Translations under genes and position numbers: made by a program
From: Ectothiorhodospira shaposhnikovii
Lineage (GTDB): Bacteria; Pseudomonadota; Gammaproteobacteria; Ectothiorhodospirales; Ectothiorhodospiraceae
Reading direction: 5' to 3'
Assembly (NCBI RefSeq): GCF_016584105.1
Contig: NZ_NRSM01000001.1
Coordinates: 186,001 to 250,000 of the forward strand
Length of the DNA stretch: 64,000 nucleotides
The notes under the pieces: model-generated
What the model was told of the DNA's origin: nothing
Database searches by the model: none
What the model saw: the letters and a program-made list of their open reading frames with translations, nothing else
Shown: positions 55,301-63,233 of the stretch, in pieces
Layout of the letters: the number at the start of each line of letters is the position of its first letter
Numbering within the stretch: the stretch's first letter is position 1

Positions 55301-56755
55301 TGGGCTCAACTGGCGGTGGACATTCTGGAGAACTATCAGCAGGCGGCCACCTACGCCATGTATGCCACCCCCTTCGTCAGCGGTGGCGGCGTGCTGTCGG
55401 TGGCCTACGGCATCACCAGCGGCGGCATCGCCGGTTATGCGGAACGGGGTGATGTTCACGGCGCCATCCGGGGCGCGGCGCTCACCTCCCTGCGTTACTG
55501 GTCGCCCAAGGCGGACTATGCCCTGACCGCCTATGAAGGCTACCAGGCCGGTGGCGTCGAGGGCGCCGCCCGGCGCGTGGCTTCTACCTATGTGCAACGC
55601 AAGGTGGTCCAGACCGCCACCCAGGCCGCCCTGAACGTACAGGGGCAGATCCAGGCTTCCCATCGGCAGGCCCGCCGGGAGGCCTGGCGCGAGGCCCAGC
55701 GCAAGGTGAATTTCCGCGAGGAGCGGGCCGCGGGCCGCGCCCTGGCGGAGCAGCACCAGGCCCAGTTCGCGCAAGTCCGTCGCCTTGAACGGAGCATGCG
55801 GCAGCAGGGCTATATCGAAGTGGATGGCGTGCGCTACGGCAGTGACCTGATGTGGAGGACCCGCACCTGGACCGACGCCAACCGGGCGCTGATGGACACC
55901 ACCGCCGCCATCAAGCACTCCCCCCATGCCAAGTTCTGGATGAAGCGGGGCGCCGATCCGCTGGCCCAAAGGGACTACAACTTCACCGACCGGTTGCACA
56001 CCCGCCAGGTGGTCAGGGATCTGCGTACCGATCTGCAGGCCCAGGGGATTGCCCCCGATGCCCTGCAGTTTCGTCCCATCCGCAACGCGGGCAACCACTC
56101 GCCGGGCATGGACCTGGACCTGGCGATGCGTTTCACGGGCGATGCCAGCCATCTGCGGCGGGTCGATCCCGCCACCGGGCAGGCGCGGCAACTGAGCCTG
56201 GCCGAGGCCAACGCCTTCGTGCAGGGCCGTTTCAATCGGGTCTACGCCCGCAATGCCGGGGGCCGAACCGCGCAGGGGTCCTGGCAGATGGTCACCAGCA
56301 GTGCCCATGCCGAGGCCTACCAGGACACGGCATGGCTGCATGTGCGTGACATCGTGCGTTCCGGGGTGGACCCGAACTCGGTCATCAACCCACGGCATGC
56401 GGCCCAGGCAGGCGGCGTGACCGTGCACAAGGCACACGAGATGCGCCGTTTCACCGGCATGGGGACGGACAACCAGAACTTCGAGATCTACCGCGGCACC
56501 GCCAAGGATATCGATTCCAAGGTGATCCCGTTGCTGCAGTCACGGGCGAGGCAAGCGCCCGATGCGGGGCAACGGCGGGCCGCCCAGGAGTCGCTGGATT
56601 TTTACCGGGGTTTGTCTCGGGCGATGAACCGGGCGGTGATGGATCCCATCGCCGCCGACAAGGAGGTACGACAGATGACCGGCATGGATACCCTGGGCGC
56701 GGTGGAACTGGTGGGTGGGGCCATACAGGCCCTGGGGCAGGGGCGTTCCTTCTAA
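52355..56755 (+). CDS. Very large exported protein of unknown function, 1466 residues
   Basis: An N-terminal membrane/signal segment (MSWLIAGLIGTCALSLILF) is followed by a mainly helical, Ala/Leu-rich region to about 420 with a Pro-rich linker (AAPPPPPTPPALP) near 230. A middle domain has paired Cys (ACEFAGGCPRH; PCVDC). Helical segments rich in Glu/Arg/Gln span about 820-1000. A Gly/Ala hydrophobic stretch (YAMYATPFVSGGGVLSVAYG) lies near 1005. The C-terminal 350 residues look like a separate soluble domain with NAGNHSPGMDLDLAMRF near 1245, resembling a nucleotidyltransferase G..(x)DxD site. The layout is reminiscent of a polymorphic toxin but no family match is claimed. Confidence 0.7.
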   Translation: MDMTALSRPGARSRHSLLPMCPGMSWLIAGLIGTCALSLILFCGKPARADTPSLDPELQALAAQGKLTVRALRAWGLLPDAHQGLVMALHGRSLDLLAADQAQVDRWVEDADSGRLSLSADQLGHLRDLQALMGRITTLSMEASGADSALAGALDIEQTWTLEDWESLEKAPALMPGGAFGAVLFAQDPMEAAMMARLERPEGFDPPLRLDARATRELLFPPEKDIPDVAAAPPPPPTPPALPAGLIRADLAQGVNTLGDTYWAGQVIFAMQGMRMLYGVLSEADEAAFSRLWAPLFEHPSEAVLAWLQALNPLLMEFLAAQQEMAALLEVLDEADFAVELAMAYGEDEDIATAMNRVGLLNARIGDVKRHMEQLVAAIDALGDPPDVRLEQARARARTRQAVELVKSLAPPAEIHHVPRPGWSAETACEFAGGCPRHEDFGELSKVFHYAFEYRLLRWDGSISRDQITAPLMLAFVIHDPVPAEAIVQGRWAGWQWIDEWMIPHFMSPDAGDWVRTNRMQGRYDDAMTGLTQTTVDGRPALRWPYPWLYGIELVNYLIQPGGDEDPRILVIQVPNWAVIGNAGGLRDHIQRHQGFELEAMVGHLRLGPAGDREDTEPGFPDIALEYTEYRRQTLEWLAERVEAQRGLVEGARGHDARRITQSLLHELQDLMEILRDGRYRWTPAPLYESWAGHGYGSHGEYALRDARLEQAPASWLPTARVVLEPGAPLDLLPQPIEEVGELAPCVDCRVLMPEVIPGFPLNNENEYLTVRELVAAGRLRLLPTDHGLPVGNLFGVGDLDVARIDIPVAPEGSSAPAEEDPLQARVRFHENNIGWLQGDIQRLEQAMRGSGNEDERRFLAHQLTIKRADLQGERDAITTVQTGNFVRTPTAWDQLVKEQMLAQGREMAARVERSRRNLDRIEHMVDTLPPEERRDLRDWVDRQLRDAGMDLERQVQVGHVVARNLQARAEQQRAAAQEDEAWAQLAVDILENYQQAATYAMYATPFVSGGGVLSVAYGITSGGIAGYAERGDVHGAIRGAALTSLRYWSPKADYALTAYEGYQAGGVEGAARRVASTYVQRKVVQTATQAALNVQGQIQASHRQARREAWREAQRKVNFREERAAGRALAEQHQAQFAQVRRLERSMRQQGYIEVDGVRYGSDLMWRTRTWTDANRALMDTTAAIKHSPHAKFWMKRGADPLAQRDYNFTDRLHTRQVVRDLRTDLQAQGIAPDALQFRPIRNAGNHSPGMDLDLAMRFTGDASHLRRVDPATGQARQLSLAEANAFVQGRFNRVYARNAGGRTAQGSWQMVTSSAHAEAYQDTAWLHVRDIVRSGVDPNSVINPRHAAQAGGVTVHKAHEMRRFTGMGTDNQNFEIYRGTAKDIDSKVIPLLQSRARQAPDAGQRRAAQESLDFYRGLSRAMNRAVMDPIAADKEVRQMTGMDTLGAVELVGGAIQALGQGRSF

Positions 56756-56875
56756 GCGGCGCTGACGCGGGTCGGTCAGGTGATCCGGCCCGCGTCAGCG
56801 GATGTCCAGCTGCTGTTCAGGCGCCGCTTAAATCCTTTTCGTGCCTGAGTTCATCAGCTCACCATTTTGTGCAAG

Positions 56876-57706
56876 TCAGAATGGCTCCGGCACGCGTCCC
56901 GATTGGTCGGAGATGATGATTTCCACCCGGCGGTTCTTCTGGCGTCCCAAGGATGTTGTATTACTGGCAATGGGATAATCGTAGCCAAGTCCCCTGACGT
57001 TAATGCGCTGAGCGGCAACGCCCCTGAGTACCAGCGCATCCCTGACCGATTCGGCTCGCTGCAGGGAAAGACGCCGATTGAAGGCCGTATCGCCCGTATT
57101 GTCCGTATGCCCCTCGATGAGGGCAGTATGGCCGGGGTGGGCCGCCAGGAATTCGGACACTCGGGTGAGCGTGCGCGCGGCACCGGGCTTGAGTTCAGCC
57201 TTGCCTGAGTCGAACAGCACATCACCCAGGGTGAGGACCATGCCCCGTGCAGTCTGTTGCATCTCTGCCGGCGGTGTCCGGTCCGCCGGCTGGCTCCGGG
57301 TGATCTGCTGTCTGCCTGTCGTTTCGTTCGTCGCTACAAGTCTTGATTCCAGTTCCCTGGCTCGGGCGAGGGCAGTTTCGGCTTCGCGGCTGCGGGCCTC
57401 GGCATGCTCCCTTGCCATGCCCGCCATGGCCCTGGCCCGTGCCATGGCTATCTCGGCCTCTCGTGCGCGGGCTTCGGCGTGCTCCCGGGCAAGTTCCGCA
57501 TCCCTCAATTCTTCCAGGCTGTTGCGGTCATCGCGGGCTGTCATGCCGAGCCCCTGCTGGGATCTGTTCTCGGCCTGGTTGGGCGGCGGCAGAGTGGTGC
57601 AGCCTGTCAGCGTGGTCAGGATGGCCAGGCCCATTATGGCCAGACCGGTTTTGCGGATGTGGTGTTGAGCTTGCATGGAATGGTTTCTCGGAGCTTTATG
57701 CGTCAT
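56876..57706 (-). CDS. OmpA-family peptidoglycan-binding lipoprotein
   Basis: 276 residues; a start at 57676 (MQAQHHIRK) is also possible. A lipobox LTTLTGC follows the signal helix. Residues 60-110 contain two copies of an Ala/Arg/Glu helical repeat (AREHAEARAREAEIAMARAR; AREHAEARSREAETALARAR) that should form a coiled coil. The C-terminal OmpA domain has LFDSGKAELKPGAARTLTRV, IEGHTDNTGDTAFNRRLSLQRAESVRDAL and RGLGYDYPIASN with the peptidoglycan-binding Asp and Arg. Similar lipoproteins are Lpp/Pal-like envelope anchors. Confidence 0.9.
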   Translation of the reverse strand: MTHKAPRNHSMQAQHHIRKTGLAIMGLAILTTLTGCTTLPPPNQAENRSQQGLGMTARDDRNSLEELRDAELAREHAEARAREAEIAMARARAMAGMAREHAEARSREAETALARARELESRLVATNETTGRQQITRSQPADRTPPAEMQQTARGMVLTLGDVLFDSGKAELKPGAARTLTRVSEFLAAHPGHTALIEGHTDNTGDTAFNRRLSLQRAESVRDALVLRGVAAQRINVRGLGYDYPIASNTTSLGRQKNRRVEIIISDQSGRVPEPF

Positions 57707-58014
57707 TGACGGTCAGTGTTCGGTTCCCGGCTTCCACGGCAGGGTGTCAGTGGTTTTCCACGTCGCCACAGATTACCCACGTTGCGCGAAGCATCGACAG
57801 GTCTGCAGTGGTTAGCTTAGCACCCACTCTCATCAGGGTGAAACGGCCTTATGTTCAGTGCGCGGATTATGCAGACTCATGGGCCGTTCCGGACTACATC
57901 CCGGTAGGGCGCGGACCAGGCTTGTATTGGTGGGGGTCATCAAAGGCAGAACCCTCTCCTGGGTCGACGTCTGATTCTCCGTGGGCAGACTGATGTCCGG
58001 GGCCAAGTCAGAAC
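57707..58014. other. Intergenic stretch with no recognised feature
   Basis: About 308 bp between the OmpA-type gene and the acidic exported protein, both on the minus strand. I saw no ORF, terminator, tRNA or repeat here. Confidence 0.4.
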
Positions 58015-58554
58015 TCAGTCCATATCGTCCTCTTCCATGTCAAACAGCGCGTTGAGCTGATCCATGTAGGGCAGGATGGCGCGGACCTGGGCGGCGGGCA
58101 CTGCGGCAAAGCGTGCCCGGGTGTCCTGGATGGTCTGGAAGAAGGGCATGGCCATGAGCATCTCGCGTTCTTCCGCGGGCATGTCCTGCAGGGCTGTCTG
58201 GAACTCGTCAAGACCGGTCATGCCCGTATGGGCGATGTAGGCCCGCAGGATGTAGGCCGATTTTTCCGCAAATGCCGCCACCGAGCCATAGCCGTTGTCG
58301 CGGATGATGCGCTCTGCCTCCCGGTTGTCGGCGAGGGCTTCCATGAACTGGTCTTTCAAGGTGTCGATCTCCAGGAAATTCAGATCGTCATCGTCGTCAT
58401 CGTCGTCATCAAATTCATGATCTTCGACGTGGGGTTTAAGCTGTTCGAAGGTATTGATGAAGCGCTCCATGTCCGATGATGTGATGTTCATCGCCAGGGC
58501 CTGGCCAGCAAGAAGGAACAATACACTGACAATGACTGCAATCCGCTTGAGCAT
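58015..58554 (-). CDS. Small acidic exported protein with poly-Asp run
   Basis: 179 residues. Signal peptide (MLKRIAVIVSVLFLLAGQALA). Residues about 49-57 are nine consecutive Asp encoded by a GAT/GAC trinucleotide tract; the rest is helical, ending with another acidic tail (MEEDDMD). No family recognised. The acidic run could bind calcium, or reflect haloadaptation. Monocistronic. Confidence 0.7.
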   Translation of the reverse strand: MLKRIAVIVSVLFLLAGQALAMNITSSDMERFINTFEQLKPHVEDHEFDDDDDDDDDLNFLEIDTLKDQFMEALADNREAERIIRDNGYGSVAAFAEKSAYILRAYIAHTGMTGLDEFQTALQDMPAEEREMLMAMPFFQTIQDTRARFAAVPAAQVRAILPYMDQLNALFDMEEDDMD

Positions 58555-58622
58555 GCTGATTTCCTTTGGTTGGGGTGTGGTGGTGTATTGCCGAAAATAG
58601 CTTTTCCAGATGTTTTATCACG

Positions 58623-58645
58623 TTATTCCCGCGCAAGCGGGAAAT
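58623..58645. repeat. REP-like palindrome
   Basis: TTATTCCCGC/GCAA/GCGGGAAAT, related to the other TTCCCGC/GCGGGAA units in the window. Confidence 0.7.
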
Positions 58646-58705
58646 CAGTCACGGAGGGTAACCCGTTCAGTATTTCCATGGGCACTGGTAATGTCGACCT
58701 CCGGA

Positions 58706-60022
58706 TCAGGCACGTGGCGCGGCCACGGTCATGTTCCGGCAACCGGTTTCCACCAGCCGCCAGGAAGCGATGACGGCCAGGGCGGCAAAGCCGGTCAGCA
58801 GCCACAGCCCGCGCTGGTAATCGACGGCCGTGTACACGGGTACGCCGCCGCTCATGAGGCCTTCCCAGCCCAGGTCCATGGCCCAGCCGAACAGGGGCTG
58901 GAACAGGGCGGCCCCCAGGAACAGGCCGGTATTGACCAGGGCGATGGCCATGCCCGAGAGGGCAGGGGCCACCACTTCCTTGGCATGGGCGTAGGCCACC
59001 ACGAAACAGCCGGCACTCAGACCCATGAGGGTGAACAGGGTCAGTCCGGAGGCTCCCGGACCCCAGGGCAGGAACAGCAGCCCCAGGCAGACGCTCAGGT
59101 AGACCAGGGCGCCGGCCTGCAGCACGGGACGGCGCCGCCCCAGACGGTCGGAAAAGCTGCCCGCCAGCAGGCAGCCAACGGCAAAGGCCACCGTGGCCAC
59201 GGTGGTGTAGACCGAGGCATCTCCCCGGCTCAGCCCGTGCACGTCCCGCAACAGGGGGATGGCCCAGAGTCCCAGCATGCCGAACAGGCTGCCGGTGATG
59301 CCGAAGTCATAGACAAACCCCGGCCACAGCCGGCGGTTGGCCAGCACGGCCCGCAGGTCCTTGATCCAGTGCTGTTTTCTGGGGGCATGGGGCGGCAAGC
59401 CTTCCATCTCCCGCACCGAGGGAAAGCCCAGCTGTTCGGGACGATCCCTGACCAGCCACCAGGAGAGCAGGGCGAGGACAATGGCGACGATCCCCAGAGC
59501 CACGAACAGGCTGCGCCATTCCACGTAGAGCAGCATCAGGGCCAGGGGGCCGGTGGCGGCAATGGCGCCCAGATTGCCCAGCAGCAGGGTGAGGCCGCTG
59601 ATGCTGCCGTACTTGCGCTCGCTGAACCAGACGGTGTTGCTCTTCATGAGACCGACGAAGACCACCGAGACCCCCAGGCCCACCAGGAAACGGCCCACGC
59701 TGGCGGTGGCCAGGGTATCCGCCAGCCCGAAGACGATGGAACCGCTGCCTGCCACCAGATTGCCCAGGGTGACGGCATAGCGGGATCCCAGGGTGTCTGC
59801 CAGCACCCCGGCGGGGATCTGCATGGCGGTATAGATGTAGAAATACATGGCCGACAGCGAGCCCAGGGCCGCCGCCGTCACACCGAACGCGGCACTCAGC
59901 TCGCCGGAGACCATCGCCGGCGCAAAGCGGTGGAAGAACACCAGCATGTAAGCGGCGATGAGGACGCTGTAGATGGTCCAGCGGATCCGTTCGAAACGGG
60001 CCGGATCGTAATGGGGGGGCAT
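58706..60022 (-). CDS. Major facilitator superfamily transporter
   Basis: 438 residues from the ATG at 60022, chosen because AGGAAG lies about 9 nt upstream; starts at 60049 and 60085 lack one. Twelve spans in two halves. The MFS loop between spans 2 and 3 is GVLADTLGSRYAV, and its C-half counterpart is GSFSDRLGRRRPVLQ. The sequence resembles the small group of MFS proteins related to nitrate/nitrite or glycerol-3-phosphate antiporters, but the substrate is not evident. Confidence 0.9.
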   Translation of the reverse strand: MPPHYDPARFERIRWTIYSVLIAAYMLVFFHRFAPAMVSGELSAAFGVTAAALGSLSAMYFYIYTAMQIPAGVLADTLGSRYAVTLGNLVAGSGSIVFGLADTLATASVGRFLVGLGVSVVFVGLMKSNTVWFSERKYGSISGLTLLLGNLGAIAATGPLALMLLYVEWRSLFVALGIVAIVLALLSWWLVRDRPEQLGFPSVREMEGLPPHAPRKQHWIKDLRAVLANRRLWPGFVYDFGITGSLFGMLGLWAIPLLRDVHGLSRGDASVYTTVATVAFAVGCLLAGSFSDRLGRRRPVLQAGALVYLSVCLGLLFLPWGPGASGLTLFTLMGLSAGCFVVAYAHAKEVVAPALSGMAIALVNTGLFLGAALFQPLFGWAMDLGWEGLMSGGVPVYTAVDYQRGLWLLTGFAALAVIASWRLVETGCRNMTVAAPRA

Positions 60023-60049
60023 GCTGGCGCTTCCTGTAGACTTGGGCAT

Positions 60050-60449
60050 TAAGGTATGCACGATTGCCACCGGATGTTCAACCACGCCGGTTCCCTCCCC
60101 GCAGTTTCGATGATGGCGATGTCCCGCCCCCCCCAGGCCGGGTTCTGGGCCGGGAGATACTGGTCAAACCGCTGGTTGCTGGGCGCGGTATGTCCCCCTT
60201 CTCGGGAGTAGAGGCCGTAGAGGTAGAGCAAGCCATCTGGCCTCGATGCTTTTCAGGAGATGCGGTTCAACATCAGTGGGCTACCAAGTGATCCCGGAGA
60301 ATTCGCGGGCAAGGCCACTTACATGCTGACCGGTCCCGCTACCGACTTCCAGGACGTGACCTTCCAGGTCCCGGAAGGCGTCCCGCAGTACCGCTAGAAT
60401 GGGCGTGATGTTTTCGTGGTAGGAGGTAGAAACCAGGCGGGTGTCGGGG
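60050..60449 (-). pseudogene. Decayed DUF938 SAM-dependent methyltransferase gene
   Basis: On the minus strand, VSTSYHENITPILAVLRDAF and HVLEVGSGTGQHVSGLAREF match the N-terminus of DUF938 methyltransferases. The conserved W-Q-P of the family reads W-stop-P (TAG at 60281-60283), consistent with a CAG to TAG change. The next residues PTDVEPHLLKSIEARW still fit; then about 80-100 residues are missing and the C-terminal block LYLYGLYSREGGHTAPSNQR follows in another frame. The C-terminus is also truncated. Confidence 0.8.
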
Positions 60450-60703
60450 AATAGTTATCAGCAGTTTTGTACCCAGTCCTTATCGTTTAAAGCACCATAT
60501 GGCGGATTTGTGCCGCCTGGCACGCCAACGCTTAAAAAGTGGGGCTCCGTTACCTTTCTTCAACTTGTCCGGAACAGCAATCAGCTTGCCAAAGCTTATG
60601 CCCGTCAGCTTGTCGGGCTTTCTGTTCTTATGATGATGGAGTAGCCCGGCAATCAAAGTGCGCGGTGTGTAGTGCTATTTGATTGCCGGGTTAAAATTAT
60701 CAC
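60450..60703. other. AT-rich junction region with 13-bp inverted repeat
   Basis: No convincing gene. Base composition shifts from GC-rich to AT-rich here. CCCGGCAATCAAA (60645-60657) and TTTGATTGCCGGG (60678-60690) form a perfect 13-bp inverted repeat 14 bp past the porin stop, probably a transcription stop or stability element for the porin message. Confidence 0.5.
60645..60690. terminator. Perfect 13-bp inverted repeat downstream of the porin gene
   Basis: Stem CCCGGCAATCAAA/TTTGATTGCCGGG with a 20-nt loop. It lacks a T run on either side, so intrinsic termination is uncertain. Confidence 0.4.
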
Positions 60704-61852
60704 CTAGAAGTTATAGCGCGCCCCTATTGTATAAACGGGGTCAAAGCTCAGGTCATTTAGAGCAGCGTAGCGTGCATCGTTACTGGAAGCGGTATCTTTA
60801 AAGTAGACTTCGGCAAAGGTAAATAAAGGCCACTGAGCAACCCGGTAGGTTGCGCCGAGCACATAGTGATTTTGATCTTCAAGTGCGTGGTTGAGCATTC
60901 CTGCGCGGAAGATATTCGCAAAAACTTCTCCTGAACCATAACTCCAGGTTGCTCCTAAGCCCCACAGCTCTTCTATTGTGGAAAAATTTGTGACGAAAAG
61001 TTCTGATGGTAAAGGATCACCCAGTTTTTGATAGGTCATTCTTCCACTGATGCTTGGTGTAAAATCATACTTCACGGCTAGCCCGTAAAGATTCTTTCCT
61101 CCAGGATAGGCTCCTCGGCCATCGTGGCTCATGCTTTGATGCTTATCTGCATGGCGTGATTGGTTCCAGGCTGCTGCCAGATATAAAGAACCTGAAGTAT
61201 AAGATGCGCCTGCATGCCAAGATAGGCCTGAAGAGTAATCTGTATGCTCAGCATCAATGGAGCCATTGCCACTTAAATGCTTTACAGCGCCATAAAGCTT
61301 TAAACCATGAAGGTTAGGCGATGTATATTGCAGAGAGTCGCCATTGGATGCAATAACTCCTGTATCCAATGCTGTGTGTGCCACCCAGTCTTGTGATAAT
61401 TCGAAAACTGAGCTGACTAGTTCATAAAGTACACTATTAAAATTTCCGATCTGGATGCTGCCCAGCTCTGAGTGTTTTAAACCAATATAGGTGTTGCGTA
61501 CTTGATTGAATCCGTCGCTATGACGTGCATCGGTCCGGCCGCGCAACTCAAGACGCAGAAACGCATTGAGGTTTTCGTTCAGGCTATGATCAACACGAAG
61601 GCCAAGGCGTGAACCAAGATCAACAAACTCGGAGCCTGTTGTTTTGCTTGTTTTTTCATAATTAATCTCTCCCGATGAAAAATCAAAGTTATAATTATCC
61701 TGGCCGCCGGAACGTAATCCGTACCAGATTCTCCCCCATAAATCAATGCGTGTGGCTTCATCTTTATATACTGTGGCGGCGTTGGTATCGACTGATAGAA
61801 GGCAACCAATAATAACCAGTGCAGATAGCTTTATTGATGGGTTTTTTTTCAT
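60704..61852 (-). CDS. Gram-negative trimeric-type porin
   Basis: 382 residues. Signal peptide (MKKNPSIKLSALVIIGCLLSVDTNA), then beta strands typical of OmpC/Omp32-like general porins: IDLWGRIWYGLRSGG, GSRLGLRVDHSLNENLNAFLRLELRG, RNTYIGLKHSELGSIQIGNFNSVLYE (the constriction loop 3 region) and a C-terminal TIGARYNF with terminal Phe for BAM recognition. Codon use is AT-rich, unlike the core genes of the window. First visible gene of the foreign-looking block. Confidence 0.9.
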   Translation of the reverse strand: MKKNPSIKLSALVIIGCLLSVDTNAATVYKDEATRIDLWGRIWYGLRSGGQDNYNFDFSSGEINYEKTSKTTGSEFVDLGSRLGLRVDHSLNENLNAFLRLELRGRTDARHSDGFNQVRNTYIGLKHSELGSIQIGNFNSVLYELVSSVFELSQDWVAHTALDTGVIASNGDSLQYTSPNLHGLKLYGAVKHLSGNGSIDAEHTDYSSGLSWHAGASYTSGSLYLAAAWNQSRHADKHQSMSHDGRGAYPGGKNLYGLAVKYDFTPSISGRMTYQKLGDPLPSELFVTNFSTIEELWGLGATWSYGSGEVFANIFRAGMLNHALEDQNHYVLGATYRVAQWPLFTFAEVYFKDTASSNDARYAALNDLSFDPVYTIGARYNF

Positions 61853-61898
61853 TTTTTACCTGTGGGTTTTTGTTTTTTGACTGGCTGGCGGGTTTTTT

Positions 61899-62768
61899 TC
61901 ATCTTTCTGATTTTGTTTTAAGAACCCTGAATCCAGAAAAGATGATGATAATCACGCCAATCATTGCAATGGGGTCGGGAAGGCCGCCAAAAAAGCTATA
62001 ATCCAGACCCAGCGCCCAAAGAACGGCGGTGTATTCAAAGACGGCTAAAGTTGAAACCGGAGCTCTGGCAATGGCTTCTGTCATCACAACGTGTGCGGTG
62101 CCACCAAAAAGACCGGCGCCTATTAACCAGATGAACATCTCCGTGTTTAGTGGTGCCCAGCCAAAACCGCTGGTCATTAATCCCAGCAGGCTGCATGTAA
62201 GAGCAAAATAAAAAGCAATACTTCCGGCATGTTCAGTCTGAGTGAGCTGTTTAATTTTCACTTTGGTAAAAGCGTTGGTTAGAGCCATTGCCAAACCAGC
62301 AAGGCAGCCGAGTAGCGTAGCTTTGGTTAATTCTGGAGATTCAAACGATGGATATAAAATCACCAGCACACCAAAAAATCCGAAAAAAACCATGCTGACT
62401 AGATAGCGGGAAGGTCTCTCTCCCAGAATAATGGCCGCCATGGGAATTGCCATTAAAGGTGCAAGAAAGCCCAGTGCGGCAGCTAGAGAAAGGGGTAAAT
62501 AAGCTAAAGAAATGAAAGACAGAAACATGGCCATACAGCCATAAAGACTACGTTCCAAATGCCCCTTCCAGTTTTTTGTTTTCAGGGCGATAGGAAAGGC
62601 TTTGAGCCACATCAGATACAAAATGATTGGGAGCAGTGCAATACTGCTGCGCCAAAATACGATTTGTCCAACAGGGGCATCGGTTGAGGCTTTTTTTACA
62701 CAAAGCGCCATGCACGCAAATAAACCAGTTGCTATTAGTCTTAACCAGATCCCCTTTGAGGTATCCAT
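61899..62768 (-). CDS. EamA/DMT-family transporter
   Basis: 289 residues from the ATG at 62768 (MDTSKGIWLRLIATGLFACM), 10 bp after the pseudoazurin stop; a start at 62798 would overlap that gene. Ten membrane spans in two EamA repeats: FLSFISLAYLPLSLAAALGFLAPLMAIPMAAIILGERP, and GTAHVVMTEAIARAPVSTLAVFEYTAVLWALGLDYSFFGGLPD. Family members export metabolites or amino acids; the substrate is unknown. AT-rich. Confidence 0.88.
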   Translation of the reverse strand: MDTSKGIWLRLIATGLFACMALCVKKASTDAPVGQIVFWRSSIALLPIILYLMWLKAFPIALKTKNWKGHLERSLYGCMAMFLSFISLAYLPLSLAAALGFLAPLMAIPMAAIILGERPSRYLVSMVFFGFFGVLVILYPSFESPELTKATLLGCLAGLAMALTNAFTKVKIKQLTQTEHAGSIAFYFALTCSLLGLMTSGFGWAPLNTEMFIWLIGAGLFGGTAHVVMTEAIARAPVSTLAVFEYTAVLWALGLDYSFFGGLPDPIAMIGVIIIIFSGFRVLKTKSER

Positions 62769-62778
62769 TTTGACAGGT

Positions 62779-63216
62779 TCACTTGGTGTTATAGACATTA
62801 CGTTTAATGATCTGATTAAAGCGATCGAGTGCCTGTGCAGGTATGCCTTCAGGAAGTAGCAATTGATCTTCTGGTGGGTTTCCCACTTTAACCAACATGA
62901 CCATTCCCATGGTGTAGTGGGGTAGGCACCGAAGGCCATACCAGCCTTCAACAGTGAGGCGGATTGTGAAATCCTCGTCTATCTTGCTGATAAATGAATC
63001 AGCGCCCTCTGGCATGAAACCTCTGATTGTGGCGACATTATGTCCTCGGTGAACGGGAATAAAGCGGATGCTGTCACCTGGATTGATGGCTAGATAATCA
63101 GGTTCAAATGGCATGGGGCCAGTTGCATTTGTATTGAGCATCTTGACCTCATGCAGTGTCTCAGCAGCCAATAGCGGTGCAAAGATAAAACCAGCAAGCA
63201 ACAGCAAGACTTTCAT
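62779..63216 (-). CDS. Pseudoazurin-type blue copper protein
   Basis: 145 residues. Signal peptide (MKVLLLLAGFIFAPLLAA), then a cupredoxin domain with type 1 copper ligands His59 (HRGHNV), Cys97, His100 and Met105 (GLRCLPHYTMGM). The spacing Cys-x2-His-x4-Met is that of pseudoazurin. It would carry electrons in the periplasm, for instance to denitrification enzymes. The ATG at 63216 opens the signal peptide; the longer frame overlaps the ABC gene. Located between an ABC ATPase and a DMT transporter. Confidence 0.93.
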   Translation of the reverse strand: MKVLLLLAGFIFAPLLAAETLHEVKMLNTNATGPMPFEPDYLAINPGDSIRFIPVHRGHNVATIRGFMPEGADSFISKIDEDFTIRLTVEGWYGLRCLPHYTMGMVMLVKVGNPPEDQLLLPEGIPAQALDRFNQIIKRNVYNTK

Positions 63217-63233
63217 GGTGAAGATTCTCAGGG

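Noticed and set aside
54794-56437. 547-codon frame antisense to the 1466-residue protein
   Set aside because: Composition typical of a reversed GC-rich gene; the plus-strand frame is continuous for 1466 codons, has a signal segment and is coupled to its neighbours.
58610-60052. 480-codon plus-strand frame over the MFS gene
   Set aside because: Gln/Gly/His-rich shadow without hydrophobic segments; the minus strand encodes a clear 12-span transporter.
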